This document shows positions 19,567 to 28,252 of a stretch of DNA of 64,000 nt, one piece after another (within the stretch, counting starts at the first letter, position 1; each line of letters begins with the position of its first letter). The position numbers were made by a program, and so were the translations under genes. Under the pieces are notes generated by a model that ran no database searches, was not told the origin of the DNA, and was given only the letters and a program-made list of their open reading frames with translations. This stretch comes from an uncultured Pelagibacteraceae bacterium (lineage in GTDB: Bacteria; Pseudomonadota; Alphaproteobacteria; Pelagibacterales; Pelagibacteraceae), in contig CACDZM010000001.1 in NCBI GenBank assembly GCA_902557215.1, positions 1-64,000 on the forward strand. Reading direction: 5' to 3'.

Positions 19567-20653
19567 TTTTACATCACAAGATAAAAAATTCATGCAGCTA
19601 GCCTTAAAACTAGCAAGTGTTCGAAAAGGTTTAACTGGTGAAAACCCTTCTGTAGGTTGCTTGATAGTAAAAAATGACCAGATTATTTCTATTGGGCAAA
19701 CAGGCTTAAACGGTAGACCTCATGCAGAGCATAATGCAATAAAAAATTCTGTTGAAAACGTAAAAGGCTCAAAAATGTATGTAACTTTAGAGCCATGTAA
19801 TCATTATGGAAAAACACCCCCATGTACTAATAGTATTATTAAAAGTGGTATTAGTGAAATTATTTATGGCATGGATGATATTGATAAAAAAGTTAAAGGA
19901 AAGAGTTTTAAAATTTTATCAAATAAGAAAATAAAAGTAAAAAAGGGACTTTTAAAAAATGAGGCAAAAAATTTATATGACTCATATATTGTTAATAGAA
20001 ATAAAAAATTACCATTTGTAACTGCAAAGATTGCAATTTCCAAAAACAAGTTAATTTACAGCAAAGGCACTAAAAGAATTACTCATGAGACCTCCGATAA
20101 ATTAACCCATTATTTAAGGTATAAAAACGATTCTATTATGATTTCCTCCAAAACACTTAATATTGATAATCCCAAACTGAATTGTAGGCTCAAGGGATTT
20201 GTAAATTTTTCACCTAGAAGAATAATTTTAGACAAGAATTTAGAGATAAAATTAAATAGTTATATTTTTAAGTCTGCCAAAAAAGACAACACCATAATTT
20301 TTCATAACGCTCTAAATACCAAAAAAATCAAAATTTTAAAAAAAAAAGGAATATCATTAATTAAATCTAAAATTGATAATAAGAAGATGTTTAACTTAAA
20401 AACAGTTTTAAAAAAACTATATACTCTTGGTGTCAGGAATTTATTAGTAGAAGGCGGAGATAAAATAACGAAAAATCTTATTCAAAATAGATTAATCGAT
20501 AAATTTTACCTGTTTAAAAGCCCTAAAAACTTGCTAATTAATAAGGAGCATATGATATTTACATCTTTAAATACGTTGAATAGTAAATACAAAAACAAAA
20601 CTAGAATTAGCCCAAAACTAGCCAAAGATAATATTACCATCTATAAAAGATAA
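19547..20653 (+). CDS. ribD: bifunctional riboflavin deaminase/reductase
   Basis: RibD performs the second and third steps of riboflavin synthesis: deamination of the pyrimidine, then reduction of its ribosyl chain. The deaminase zinc site is clear: [10 protein letters not shown] (His59, Glu61) and [15 protein letters not shown] (Cys84, Cys93). The C-terminal reductase half is divergent and Lys-rich but keeps VTAKIAISK and [14 protein letters not shown]. Length 368 aa is normal. One base separates it from ribE. Confidence 0.95.
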   Translation: MSSKKDNFTSQDKKFMQLALKLASVRKGLTGENPSVGCLIVKNDQIISIGQTGLNGRPHAEHNAIKNSVENVKGSKMYVTLEPCNHYGKTPPCTNSIIKSGISEIIYGMDDIDKKVKGKSFKILSNKKIKVKKGLLKNEAKNLYDSYIVNRNKKLPFVTAKIAISKNKLIYSKGTKRITHETSDKLTHYLRYKNDSIMISSKTLNIDNPKLNCRLKGFVNFSPRRIILDKNLEIKLNSYIFKSAKKDNTIIFHNALNTKKIKILKKKGISLIKSKIDNKKMFNLKTVLKKLYTLGVRNLLVEGGDKITKNLIQNRLIDKFYLFKSPKNLLINKEHMIFTSLNTLNSKYKNKTRISPKLAKDNITIYKR

Positions 20654-20654
20654 A

Positions 20655-21248
20655 ATGTTTAACGGAATTATATTTAATAGAGGATTAATTACAGGCATAT
20701 CCAAAAGAGCCAAAGGCATAAACATTTTTGTAAAGTCAGACCTCAAATTAAAAAATAAAGATATAGGAGTTTCAGTTGCTTGCGATGGCGTATGTTTAAC
20801 ACTCATCACAATTAAAAATAAGATTATGGAATTTTATCTTTCAAATGAAACAGTCAAAAGATCAAAGTTTAAATTTTTAAAAAAAAACGATTTAATAAAC
20901 TTAGAGCTTCCACTTAAATATGGACAAAAAATTTCTGGCCACATATGTCAAGGTCATGTTGATACCACTGCTAAGGTTTTAAGTATAAAAAAAGTAGATA
21001 AATCCTATATCTTTGATTTTGAAATAAATCGTAGAGACAGAAAGGATATCATTGAAAAAGCTTCAATTTGTGTCAATGGTATTTCTCTAACTATATCAAA
21101 GGTTACTAAAAAAGGTTTCCAAATATGGGTAATCCCTCATACTTTCAAACTAACAAATCTATCTAAGGTTAAAAAAGGAAGTTTAGTTAATATTGAAATA
21201 GATATTCTCTCTAAATACGTTAAAAATTTTTTCAATGCCAAAAAGTAA
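20655..21248 (+). CDS. ribE: riboflavin synthase, alpha subunit
   Basis: Riboflavin synthase dismutates two lumazine molecules into riboflavin. The 197 aa chain shows the internal duplication of the family: SVACDGVCLTLI in the first barrel and ICVNGISLTISKV in the second, with GHICQGHVDTTAKV between them. The first residues MFNGIIFNRGLI match the normal MFTGIIxxxG start. The stop overlaps the ribBX start by 14 bp. Confidence 0.95.
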   Translation: MFNGIIFNRGLITGISKRAKGINIFVKSDLKLKNKDIGVSVACDGVCLTLITIKNKIMEFYLSNETVKRSKFKFLKKNDLINLELPLKYGQKISGHICQGHVDTTAKVLSIKKVDKSYIFDFEINRRDRKDIIEKASICVNGISLTISKVTKKGFQIWVIPHTFKLTNLSKVKKGSLVNIEIDILSKYVKNFFNAKK

Positions 21249-22335
21249 ATATTCATCAATAGAAACAATAATTAAAATTGCCAAAAAAGGTGGCATGTTC
21301 ATTTTAGTTGATGATGAAAAAAGAGAAAATGAGGGTGATCTTGTTATATCTACCTCCGATACAAATTCAAAAAATATAAATTTCATGGCTAAATATGGCA
21401 GAGGTTTAATTTGTTTAGCCTTAGACAGCTTACAAGCTAAAAGATTAAATTTATCTTTGATGTCACCTGTTAATCAATCAAGAAATCAAACTGCTTTTAC
21501 AATTTCAATTGAAGCAAAAAAAGGAATTACAACAGGAATATCTGCTAAAGATAGATCTAGAACTATAAAAATTGCTTCAAAAAAAAATGTCAGTAAAAAA
21601 GACATTGTTTCTCCAGGACATGTATTTCCCATCATTGCTAAAGATGGGGGAGTATTAGTTAGGGCAGGTCACACTGAGGCTTCAGTAGATATTTCAAAAC
21701 TAGCAAAAAAGAATAATTCAGCAGTTATTTGTGAAATAATGAATGAGGATGGGTCTATGGCTAAAGGTCAAGATCTTTTTGATTTTGCAGATAAACATAA
21801 ACTGAAAATAGGAAAAATAGAGGATTTAATTTCTTATCGGTTAAAAAGAGAAAAGTTGGTAAAATTAAAAAAATCATCAGAAATTAAAGTAAAAAATCAA
21901 AAATATAAAATTAAGATTTATGAAAATTTATTAGATGGTTCCGAACACTTTGCCTTAGTAAAAGGAGCAATTAAAAAAGGTGTAGTTCCAAGAGTTCGAG
22001 TTATTTCCTCTAACATTGTTCATAATTATTTGATCAGTCAAAAATTACCTAATTCATTCAATAAAACACTTAATTATTTTAAAAAATTTAATAACTGTGT
22101 TTTAGTTTTTATTAAAGACACAAATCTAAAATCAGTTACTCAAACATTAAAAGATTATAAAAATAAAGGCTCTTATAAAAAAAGTAATGATAAACTTTTA
22201 AGAAACTATGGTATTGGTGCCCAAATTATTAAAGATCTTAAGATAAGAAAAATGATTTTAATAACAAAATCTCCAAAAAAAGTGATTGGATTAGAGGGTT
22301 ATAATATTAAAATAACAAAACAAGAATTAATTTAA
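21235..22335 (+). CDS. ribBX: 3,4-dihydroxy-2-butanone 4-phosphate synthase fused to a degenerate GTP cyclohydrolase II domain (RibBX-type)
   Basis: The N-terminal ~205 residues are a good RibB: ILVDDEKRENEGDLVIST, SPGHVFPIIAKDGGVLVRAGHTE (two adjoining motifs) and ICEIMNEDGSMAKG carry the active-site acids and histidine. The C-terminal ~155 residues align with GTP cyclohydrolase II at the end (LRNYGIGAQIIKDL, KKVIGLEGYNIKI) but the zinc cysteines of the GDxxGSxxCxC region are absent. It should make the four-carbon unit but not open GTP. Fusions with such an inactive half are known as RibBX. A real RibA must then be elsewhere in the genome. Confidence 0.88.
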   Translation: MPKSKYSSIETIIKIAKKGGMFILVDDEKRENEGDLVISTSDTNSKNINFMAKYGRGLICLALDSLQAKRLNLSLMSPVNQSRNQTAFTISIEAKKGITTGISAKDRSRTIKIASKKNVSKKDIVSPGHVFPIIAKDGGVLVRAGHTEASVDISKLAKKNNSAVICEIMNEDGSMAKGQDLFDFADKHKLKIGKIEDLISYRLKREKLVKLKKSSEIKVKNQKYKIKIYENLLDGSEHFALVKGAIKKGVVPRVRVISSNIVHNYLISQKLPNSFNKTLNYFKKFNNCVLVFIKDTNLKSVTQTLKDYKNKGSYKKSNDKLLRNYGIGAQIIKDLKIRKMILITKSPKKVIGLEGYNIKITKQELI

Positions 22336-23525
22336 TGAAAATTAGACCAGTTATTTTATGCGGAGGAGCTGGCACTAGACTTTGGCCAAAAGCCAAAAAA
22401 CATCAAGCTAAACAGTTTATAGATTTTGGTAATTGGACTTTATTGGGAAAAACTCTTGAGAGAGTTAAAGCATCTATATTTGATACTCCAATTATAAGTA
22501 CTAATTTAAAGTATTTAAGACAAGTAAAACAACATCTAAAGAAACACAAAATAAGAAAATTCAAAATAGTTTTAGAGCCAGCTAAAAGAAACACAGCGCC
22601 AGCTATTCTTAGCACTGCTTTAATAAAGGATATTCCAAACAAACAACCTCTAATGTTCTTGGCTGCTGATCATTTGATAGAAAAGATAGGGTTACTCAAT
22701 AAAGCTATCAAAAAAAATCAAAAGAAACTCACTCATAATAATATTTTTATCTTTGGAATTAAACCTACTATGCCTTCAAGTGAATTTGGTTATTTTTTAA
22801 CAAAAAATAATAAAGTATCTAGATTTGTAGAAAAACCTAAAGAGGCTAAAGCTAAACAAATAATTAGTAAAAAAGGTTATTGGAATTCTGGAATGTTTTA
22901 TTTGAGAAAAGACTCAATCATTAACAATTTTAAGAAACACCAGCCAAATATTTACCGAAGCTGTAACAAAGCTGTAACAAAAGCAAAATATAAAAATAAT
23001 GTGTATTATTTAAACAAACAAGCATTTACCAAAGCAACAGCTAAGTCTTTTGATTATGCAATATTAGAAAAAACTAAAGATATAAATGCGATTAAATTAG
23101 ATATTCCTTGGTCTGACTTAGGTTCTTGGAAAGAAATCTGTAAAATGTATGGAAGAAATAAAAGAAATTATTTTAAAAAGAAAAATGTATTTCATAGACC
23201 TTGGGGCAGTTATGTTAATCTATTCAATGGTAAAGAATTTTTAATTAAAGAAATATATGTAAAACCAAAAGGTATATTAAGTCTTCAGAAACATCATCAT
23301 AGAGCTGAGCACTGGGTAGTTACTCATGGTAAACCTAAAATTACATTAAATAAAAAATATTTTACAATGAAACCTAATGAATCTATTTTTATTCCACTTG
23401 GTGCAATCCATAGAATAGAAAACCCATATAAAAAACCAGTAAAAATTATTGAAGCACAAGTAGGCTCAATTTTAAAAGAAACTGATATAGTTAGATACCA
23501 AGATATTTATGGAAGAATAAAATAA
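22335..23525 (+). CDS. manC: mannose-1-phosphate guanylyltransferase / mannose-6-phosphate isomerase-type protein
   Basis: The N-terminal nucleotidyltransferase domain begins RPVILCGGAGTRLWP, followed by EPAKRNTAPAIL and FVEKPKEAKAK; YWNSGMFYLRKDSI is the sugar-phosphate motif. A C-terminal cupin (about 275-396) has RPWGSYVNLFNG, SLQKHHHRAEHWVV and IPLGAIHRIENP, the type II isomerase part. The predicted product is GDP-mannose for surface polysaccharide. At 396 aa it is shorter than the usual ~470, partly because the loops are trimmed. It overlaps the ribBX stop by one base and stands where ribH would often be found. Confidence 0.88.
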   Translation: MKIRPVILCGGAGTRLWPKAKKHQAKQFIDFGNWTLLGKTLERVKASIFDTPIISTNLKYLRQVKQHLKKHKIRKFKIVLEPAKRNTAPAILSTALIKDIPNKQPLMFLAADHLIEKIGLLNKAIKKNQKKLTHNNIFIFGIKPTMPSSEFGYFLTKNNKVSRFVEKPKEAKAKQIISKKGYWNSGMFYLRKDSIINNFKKHQPNIYRSCNKAVTKAKYKNNVYYLNKQAFTKATAKSFDYAILEKTKDINAIKLDIPWSDLGSWKEICKMYGRNKRNYFKKKNVFHRPWGSYVNLFNGKEFLIKEIYVKPKGILSLQKHHHRAEHWVVTHGKPKITLNKKYFTMKPNESIFIPLGAIHRIENPYKKPVKIIEAQVGSILKETDIVRYQDIYGRIK

Positions 23526-24410
23526 TTATTTTACAAGAAAATTCACTTTTTTATTTGATAGATTTAAATGAATTTTTTTATATGAACCAAAATTATCTCC
23601 ATCAATTTGAACAGGTATCAAATCATTTCCATCAATTGTAATGTTTTGTGCATAAGTAGTAATAACATTTTTATTTTTACTTAAATCACCATTAAGAATT
23701 ATTAAAAAAATTGAATATAATAAACTAATCCTAGTCAAATCTTTAAATATATAGGTGACTAATTTCTCTTCAAAAATATTTGTTTTATTTATTTTATGAT
23801 GTCCAGCGTAATATTTGGTATTTGAAGATAATATCCAGTCTGCTTGATAAAATTGACCATCAAAAGTGACATTTAACTTTTTATTATTCATAAATAAGAA
23901 ATATTGAAAACCTTTGATACCAAATATAATTTTACCTAGAATCTTTTTAATTTTTGAATTAATTGAATGAACAATTTTTGCATCCCATCCTATACCAGCC
24001 ATTAAAAAGAAATAATTATCGTTAATTTTTACAAGATTAGAGGATTTATAATTATTAGAAACCAACACATTTACTATATCATCAACTTTTTTATTCATTG
24101 ATAATTCAGCTTGAAGCAAATTTGCAGTGCCAGCAGGAATATAACCTATGGCAAAATCGTCTTTAAAATCAAAATTATTTTTAATTAATTCATTAATTGC
24201 AAAAGAAACTGAACCATCACCACCAGCTACTATTAGTCGATCATAATTTTTTTGATTAAAATTTTTGAAAATTTTCTTAGCTTGATTTATTGTTTTTGTT
24301 TCAAAGTAGTCTACAGAAATATTCTCTTTTAACTTAGATAAAATCCTATTTATGAATATAGATTTTCTTCCACAGGAAGAATTCAAATTATAAATCAAAC
24401 AACATAACAT
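23526..24410 (-). CDS. diacylglycerol kinase-family lipid kinase
   Basis: This is a soluble lipid kinase of the DAGK catalytic/YegS family (294 aa). The nucleotide-binding motif VAGGDGSVSFAINELI (Gly-Gly-Asp-Gly-Ser at 63-67) and IGYIPAGTANLLQAELSM are diagnostic. The gene faces away from plcP across 98 bp that contain Pho-box-like repeats in both orientations. In that context it could phosphorylate diacylglycerol released by PlcP back to phosphatidic acid, competing with Agt. The lipid substrate is inferred; sphingosine-kinase-like or YegS-like activity on other lipids cannot be excluded. Confidence 0.82.
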   Translation of the reverse strand: MLCCLIYNLNSSCGRKSIFINRILSKLKENISVDYFETKTINQAKKIFKNFNQKNYDRLIVAGGDGSVSFAINELIKNNFDFKDDFAIGYIPAGTANLLQAELSMNKKVDDIVNVLVSNNYKSSNLVKINDNYFFLMAGIGWDAKIVHSINSKIKKILGKIIFGIKGFQYFLFMNNKKLNVTFDGQFYQADWILSSNTKYYAGHHKINKTNIFEEKLVTYIFKDLTRISLLYSIFLIILNGDLSKNKNVITTYAQNITIDGNDLIPVQIDGDNFGSYKKIHLNLSNKKVNFLVK

Positions 24411-24428
24411 AATTAATCCTTAAAAAAT

Positions 24429-24446
24429 TTTTAACAAATTTGTAAC
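24429..24446 (+). promoter_or_regulatory. Pho box upstream of plcP-agt
   Basis: TTTTAAC-AAAT-TTGTAAC: two 7-bp half-sites with a 4-bp spacer (11-bp period), the architecture of PhoB sites. The first half-site is identical to the one before pstS and the second differs from GTGTAAC by one base. It ends 62 bp before the plcP ATG, leaving room for a -10 element and a short leader. Confidence 0.6.
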
Positions 24447-24477
24447 ATTCAATTGAGATAACAATTAAATGATTCGT

Positions 24478-24495
24478 GTTACAGTTGTATTAAAA
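24478..24495 (-). promoter_or_regulatory. Pho box facing the diacylglycerol-kinase gene
   Basis: Read on the minus strand: TTTTAAT-ACAA-CTGTAAC, again two 7-bp half-sites at 11-bp period. It faces the minus-strand kinase gene, 67 bp before its start codon. Together with the plus-strand box at 24429-24446 this suggests PhoB control in both directions from one intergenic region. Confidence 0.5.
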
Positions 24496-24508
24496 TATAG
24501 GTTTTTAA

Positions 24509-25321
24509 ATGCCTAATTTACTTAAATATAAAAGTATATTTATTTCTGATGTTCATTTAGGTACCAAGGGTTGTCAGGCAAAAAAACTTTTAGAGTTTTT
24601 TAAAAACTCAAGATCCGAAAATCTTTATCTTGTAGGGGACATTATAGATATCTGGGAAATGCAAAAAAGTTTTTTTTGGCCTCAAGAACATAATGATGTA
24701 ATCCAAAAAATTTTAAGAAAAGCTAGACATGGTACCAAAGTTTTCTACATAATGGGTAATCATGACGAAATGTTAAGAAAATTTATTCCAATGCATTTTG
24801 GTGACATCCATATGGTTAATAGAGTTGTTCATGAAACAAATGCAGGAAAAAAATATGTTGTTGTTCATGGTGATGCTTGGGATGGTGTTATGAAACATGC
24901 TAAATGGTTATCTAAACTTGGATCAATAGCCTATAATTTACTATTAAAATTAAATGTAATAATTAATTTTTTTAGAAGATTGAGAGGAAAAGAATATTGG
25001 TCTCTTGCAAAATTTTTAAAGTATAAAGTCAAAAATGCAGTTAAATATATTGGTGAATATGAAAAAACACTTTCAGATTATGCAAAAAGAAAAAAATTTG
25101 ATGGAATTATTTGTGGCCACATCCATCATGCTGAGGATAGAGACTTTAATGGGGTCAATTATTTAAATTGTGGAGACTGGGTTGAATCTTGTACCGCATT
25201 AGCCGAAAATTATGATGGTAGTTTTGAAATATTATATTGGGACAAAATAAGAGAACAATATTTAGACGATAAAGAAATAATTGAACCAATTAAAACTGAA
25301 GAATTAAAAAAAGCTTCATAA
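24509..25321 (+). CDS. plcP: PlcP-type metallophosphoesterase (phospholipase C activity in lipid remodelling)
   Basis: This is a calcineurin-like metallophosphoesterase of the COG2908 group (270 aa). Metal ligands are all visible: ISDVHLG (Asp14, His16), LVGDIIDIW (Asp44), MGNHDE (Asn84-His85-Asp86), VVHGDAWD (His120) and ICGHIHHAE. LpxH belongs to the same superfamily, so annotation pipelines may call it UDP-diacylglucosamine hydrolase. However, the immediate downstream glycosyltransferase (3 bp away), the Pho boxes and the pst neighbourhood match the known plcP-agt pair. PlcP removes the phosphate head group from phospholipids during phosphate starvation, giving diacylglycerol for glycolipid synthesis. 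Confidence 0.82.
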   Translation: MPNLLKYKSIFISDVHLGTKGCQAKKLLEFFKNSRSENLYLVGDIIDIWEMQKSFFWPQEHNDVIQKILRKARHGTKVFYIMGNHDEMLRKFIPMHFGDIHMVNRVVHETNAGKKYVVVHGDAWDGVMKHAKWLSKLGSIAYNLLLKLNVIINFFRRLRGKEYWSLAKFLKYKVKNAVKYIGEYEKTLSDYAKRKKFDGIICGHIHHAEDRDFNGVNYLNCGDWVESCTALAENYDGSFEILYWDKIREQYLDDKEIIEPIKTEELKKAS

Positions 25322-25324
25322 TTA

Positions 25325-26332
25325 ATGAAAATTTTAATTGCTACAGATGCATATTTTCCACAAGTAAATGGTGTCGTAAGAACCTTACATGAAACAGGCA
25401 ATGTATTAAAAGAACAAGGTCATAGAATAGAATATATTACACCTGACTTATTTTTTACTTTTCCGATGCCGAAATATAATGAAATTAAGTTGTCTATAAA
25501 TGTATGGCCAAGAGTTGGTAATTTAATAAAGAAAATCAATCCAGATGCAATTCATATCGCTACCGAAGGCCCGATAGGCACTATGGCAAGAAGATATTGT
25601 TTAAAAAATAATCTAAAGTTTACTACGAGTTTCCATACAAGATTTGATAAATATCTAAAACTTTACTTTCCTATTATACCAGCAAAATGGGCTGAAAAAT
25701 TCTTAGCAAATTTTCATAATAAGGCTGAGAGAATTTTAGTAACTACAGAGTCTATGAGAAAAGAATTAATCGATATAGGTATAGATGACAATAAAATGAT
25801 TACTTGGACTAGAGGAGGAAATCATGGAGCTTTTAAGAACCCTAAAAAAATTGATTTACCTCATAAAAGACCTATTTGGATTTATGTTGGAAGAGTTGCA
25901 GTTGAAAAAAACATAAGAGCTTTTTTAGAATGTGATTTAGAAGGTACAAAAATAATTATAGGAAAAGGACCTGATTTAAAAAAATTGAAAAAAGAATTCC
26001 CTAAAGATATTTTTTTAGGAGAAAAAACAAATGGTGAATTAGCATCACATTTTGTATCCTCTGATGTTTTTGTTTTCCCTAGTAAAACAGATACATTTGG
26101 AATTGTAGTTACAGAAGCTTTAAATTGTGGAACACCTGTTGCTGCGTATCCTGTTCCAGGTCCTAAAGATATATTTGAAGGATCCAAAATAAATTGTTTA
26201 GATGATGATCTTAAAGTATCAGCCCAAAAAGCTTTAAAAGTTGACAGAAATGATTGTCTTGAATTTGCAAAAAAATTCACTTGGGAAGAAACAGCAAAAA
26301 TATTTTTTAATAATATTTCACCAAATCATTAG
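25325..26332 (+). CDS. agt: Agt-type diacylglycerol glycosyltransferase (GT4)
   Basis: This is a GT4-family retaining glycosyltransferase with GT-B fold (335 aa). N-terminal ATDAYFPQVNGVVRTL is the acceptor-side motif; IWIYVGRVAVEKNI starts the donor domain, and SKTDTFGIVVTEALNCGTPV contains the EX7E-type glutamates. There is no membrane segment, as in other peripheral lipid glycosyltransferases. Immediate coupling to plcP fits Agt, which glycosylates diacylglycerol to mono-glycosyl lipids when phosphate is scarce. The sugar used (glucose or glucuronic acid in known cases) cannot be read from the sequence. Confidence 0.84.
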   Translation: MKILIATDAYFPQVNGVVRTLHETGNVLKEQGHRIEYITPDLFFTFPMPKYNEIKLSINVWPRVGNLIKKINPDAIHIATEGPIGTMARRYCLKNNLKFTTSFHTRFDKYLKLYFPIIPAKWAEKFLANFHNKAERILVTTESMRKELIDIGIDDNKMITWTRGGNHGAFKNPKKIDLPHKRPIWIYVGRVAVEKNIRAFLECDLEGTKIIIGKGPDLKKLKKEFPKDIFLGEKTNGELASHFVSSDVFVFPSKTDTFGIVVTEALNCGTPVAAYPVPGPKDIFEGSKINCLDDDLKVSAQKALKVDRNDCLEFAKKFTWEETAKIFFNNISPNH

Positions 26333-26353
26333 TTAATTTTTCCTTAATTTATT

Positions 26354-26371
26354 TGCATTAAAAAGTGTAAT
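26354..26371 (+). promoter_or_regulatory. weak Pho-box-like repeat upstream of phoR
   Basis: TGCATTA-AAAA-GTGTAAT: two 7-bp units at 11-bp period. The second differs from the pstS middle half-site GTGTAAC by one base; the first is poor. It ends 26 bp before the phoR ATG. In such AT-rich DNA this could be accidental. Confidence 0.3.
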
Positions 26372-26397
26372 GATGCAAAATTAAGCCATCTAAATTT

Positions 26398-27543
26398 ATG
26401 GAATATTTCGTCATTCTACTTATAGTTGTGATAGTTTATCTTCTCTATTTACTTAATCAAAAAAAAAATAAATCAATAAATACCGCTACAATAGTTAATA
26501 AAAGAGAAGAAAAAACAAAAAGAGTAATTATTGATGAGCTTGAAGATCAATTTTTTGCATTAAATAAATTTAACATAATTAAATATGCCAATCCAAGTGC
26601 ATTAAAAAGATTTGGAAGTAATTTAATTGATAAAAACATATCTTCTATAATTCGAAAACCAGAATTAATAGAAAATATTGAAAAAGCTATCGTAGAAAAT
26701 AAAACAAAAAATATTGATGTTGAAATAGACCTCCCATCATATCAATTCTATAAAATTTATATTATTCCTGGCCCAACTCATTTGTTTACTGAACCAGACT
26801 CTGTTGTGTTATTTTTAAAAGATTTTACTGAAATTACAAAAGCACAAAAATTTAAAACTGATTTTGTAGCAAATGTAAGCCATGAATTAAGAACACCTTT
26901 AATGGCAATCAAAGGATCACTAGAAACAATTGAGGGCCCAGCGTCTGATGATGAAAAGGCTAAAAAAAAATTTATGAAAATAATGACTGATCAATCAAAT
27001 AGAATGGAAAATTTAATTAATGATCTTTTAATACTCACAAGAATTGAATTAGAAGAACACATAAGGCCAAACTCTTTAGTTGATATAAATGATCTTTTCA
27101 AAACAATCATCAGTAATTTTGAGATTGTTTTAAAAAGAAAGAAATTAAATATTAATTTATCTCTCGCCAATCCAACAGTTGTTATTGGAGATGAAAAAAA
27201 ATTACAAACTGTTTTTTCTAATCTTTTAGATAATGCAATTAAGTATTCAAAGGAAAATAAGTCTATTTTTATATCAAGCAAAATTAGCGATGGTAAATTG
27301 TTAGAAAAAAATTTTATGATCAGTATTAAAGACGAAGGTGTTGGCATTCCTCAAAGATATATTTCTAGAATTACAGAAAGATTTTTTAGGGTAGATCTTG
27401 AACAAAGTAACAAGGTTGGTGGAACCGGTTTAGGATTAGCTATTGTTAAACATATAGTTACTCAACATCGTGGACACTATGAGATTCTAAGTGAGGAAAA
27501 CCAAGGAACTGAAATTCAAATTTATTTACCAGCGAAAACTTAA
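26398..27543 (+). CDS. phoR: phosphate-regulon sensor histidine kinase
   Basis: This is a membrane histidine kinase (381 aa). One N-terminal hydrophobic segment (about residues 3-20) anchors it; a PAS-like region follows (about 45-145). The phosphoacceptor histidine is in VANVSHELRTPLMAIKG (His162), and the catalytic domain has LLDNAIKYSKEN, DEGVGIP and GGTGLGLAIVKHI. The absence of a large periplasmic domain and its place upstream of pstSCAB-phoU-phoB fit PhoR, which is thought to read Pst/PhoU state rather than phosphate directly. Its response regulator PhoB lies about 6 kb downstream. Confidence 0.9.
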   Translation: MEYFVILLIVVIVYLLYLLNQKKNKSINTATIVNKREEKTKRVIIDELEDQFFALNKFNIIKYANPSALKRFGSNLIDKNISSIIRKPELIENIEKAIVENKTKNIDVEIDLPSYQFYKIYIIPGPTHLFTEPDSVVLFLKDFTEITKAQKFKTDFVANVSHELRTPLMAIKGSLETIEGPASDDEKAKKKFMKIMTDQSNRMENLINDLLILTRIELEEHIRPNSLVDINDLFKTIISNFEIVLKRKKLNINLSLANPTVVIGDEKKLQTVFSNLLDNAIKYSKENKSIFISSKISDGKLLEKNFMISIKDEGVGIPQRYISRITERFFRVDLEQSNKVGGTGLGLAIVKHIVTQHRGHYEILSEENQGTEIQIYLPAKT

Positions 27544-27582
27544 ATTTAAAAAATATTATATTGTAATAGTTTTAGAAGGTTT

Positions 27583-27600
27583 TTTTAACAATTCTTTACT
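27583..27600 (+). promoter_or_regulatory. weak Pho-box-like repeat before the unknown secreted protein
   Basis: TTTTAAC-AATT-CTTTACT: the first unit is identical to the first half-site of the pstS box and the spacer to its second spacer, with an 11-bp period. The second unit matches CTGTAAT at five of seven bases. It lies 33 bp upstream of the ATG at 27634. Confidence 0.35.
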
Positions 27601-27633
27601 TGATTAATGTTAATCTTTTAATTAATTTTTTAT

Positions 27634-28242
27634 ATGGTTAAAATATTCAAAAATATTTTGATTTTTGCTTTTTTATTAAGCTCTATAACAACAAGTGTTT
27701 TTTCTAAAGATATCACAACATTATTAAGAAATCAGCAACTTACAGTTTTTGATATTGGAATTTTTAGATTAGAGGCAGATTTGAAAACTTCATATCCTTC
27801 TATTAAAGATCATTTAGAAGTTACTGAAGCTGAATTTTATACAGACGTAGTTACCTCGTATTCTAAAAATTCAATTGATTTAATTGTTTCTGTTCCTATG
27901 AATAGAAATCTCAAGAAGGAAAATTATTTTTCAGATTCTTTTAGATGTAGGAATATTTTTAATTCTGTAAGAGATTTTTTATTGAGGAATGAAAATTTGA
28001 GTAATTATAGATATACTATGGCTACAAGCTATTTAACCTCTATATTTTCAACCCCAAGTTCATGGCCAGACTGGAGATATGATGAAGAAATTAGAGAGGA
28101 ACTAGTAAACTTAGTAAAACTAGAAATAACTTTACGTCCAACCAAAGAACTAGCTCTTAATGAACAGGTAAACCCTGTTTCATGTATTGGTGGCTTAGAA
28201 ACTGATATTGATCAAATAATTATATCAAAAAAATACAACTAA
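27634..28242 (+). CDS. unknown secreted protein in the phosphate cluster
   Basis: I do not recognise this 202 aa protein. A signal peptide is clear (basic MVKIFKN, hydrophobic core ILIFAFLLSS, probable cleavage near SVFSKD). The mature part has two cysteines (in FRCRNIF and VSCIGG) that could form a disulfide, several aromatic residues around SSWPDWRYDEEIRE, and no membrane helix or lipobox. It lies between phoR and pstS, with a weak Pho-box-like repeat in front and the strong pstS Pho box behind. A periplasmic role under phosphate starvation is inferred from place only. Confidence 0.75.
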   Translation: MVKIFKNILIFAFLLSSITTSVFSKDITTLLRNQQLTVFDIGIFRLEADLKTSYPSIKDHLEVTEAEFYTDVVTSYSKNSIDLIVSVPMNRNLKKENYFSDSFRCRNIFNSVRDFLLRNENLSNYRYTMATSYLTSIFSTPSSWPDWRYDEEIREELVNLVKLEITLRPTKELALNEQVNPVSCIGGLETDIDQIIISKKYN

Positions 28243-28252
28243 AAAGTTACCT

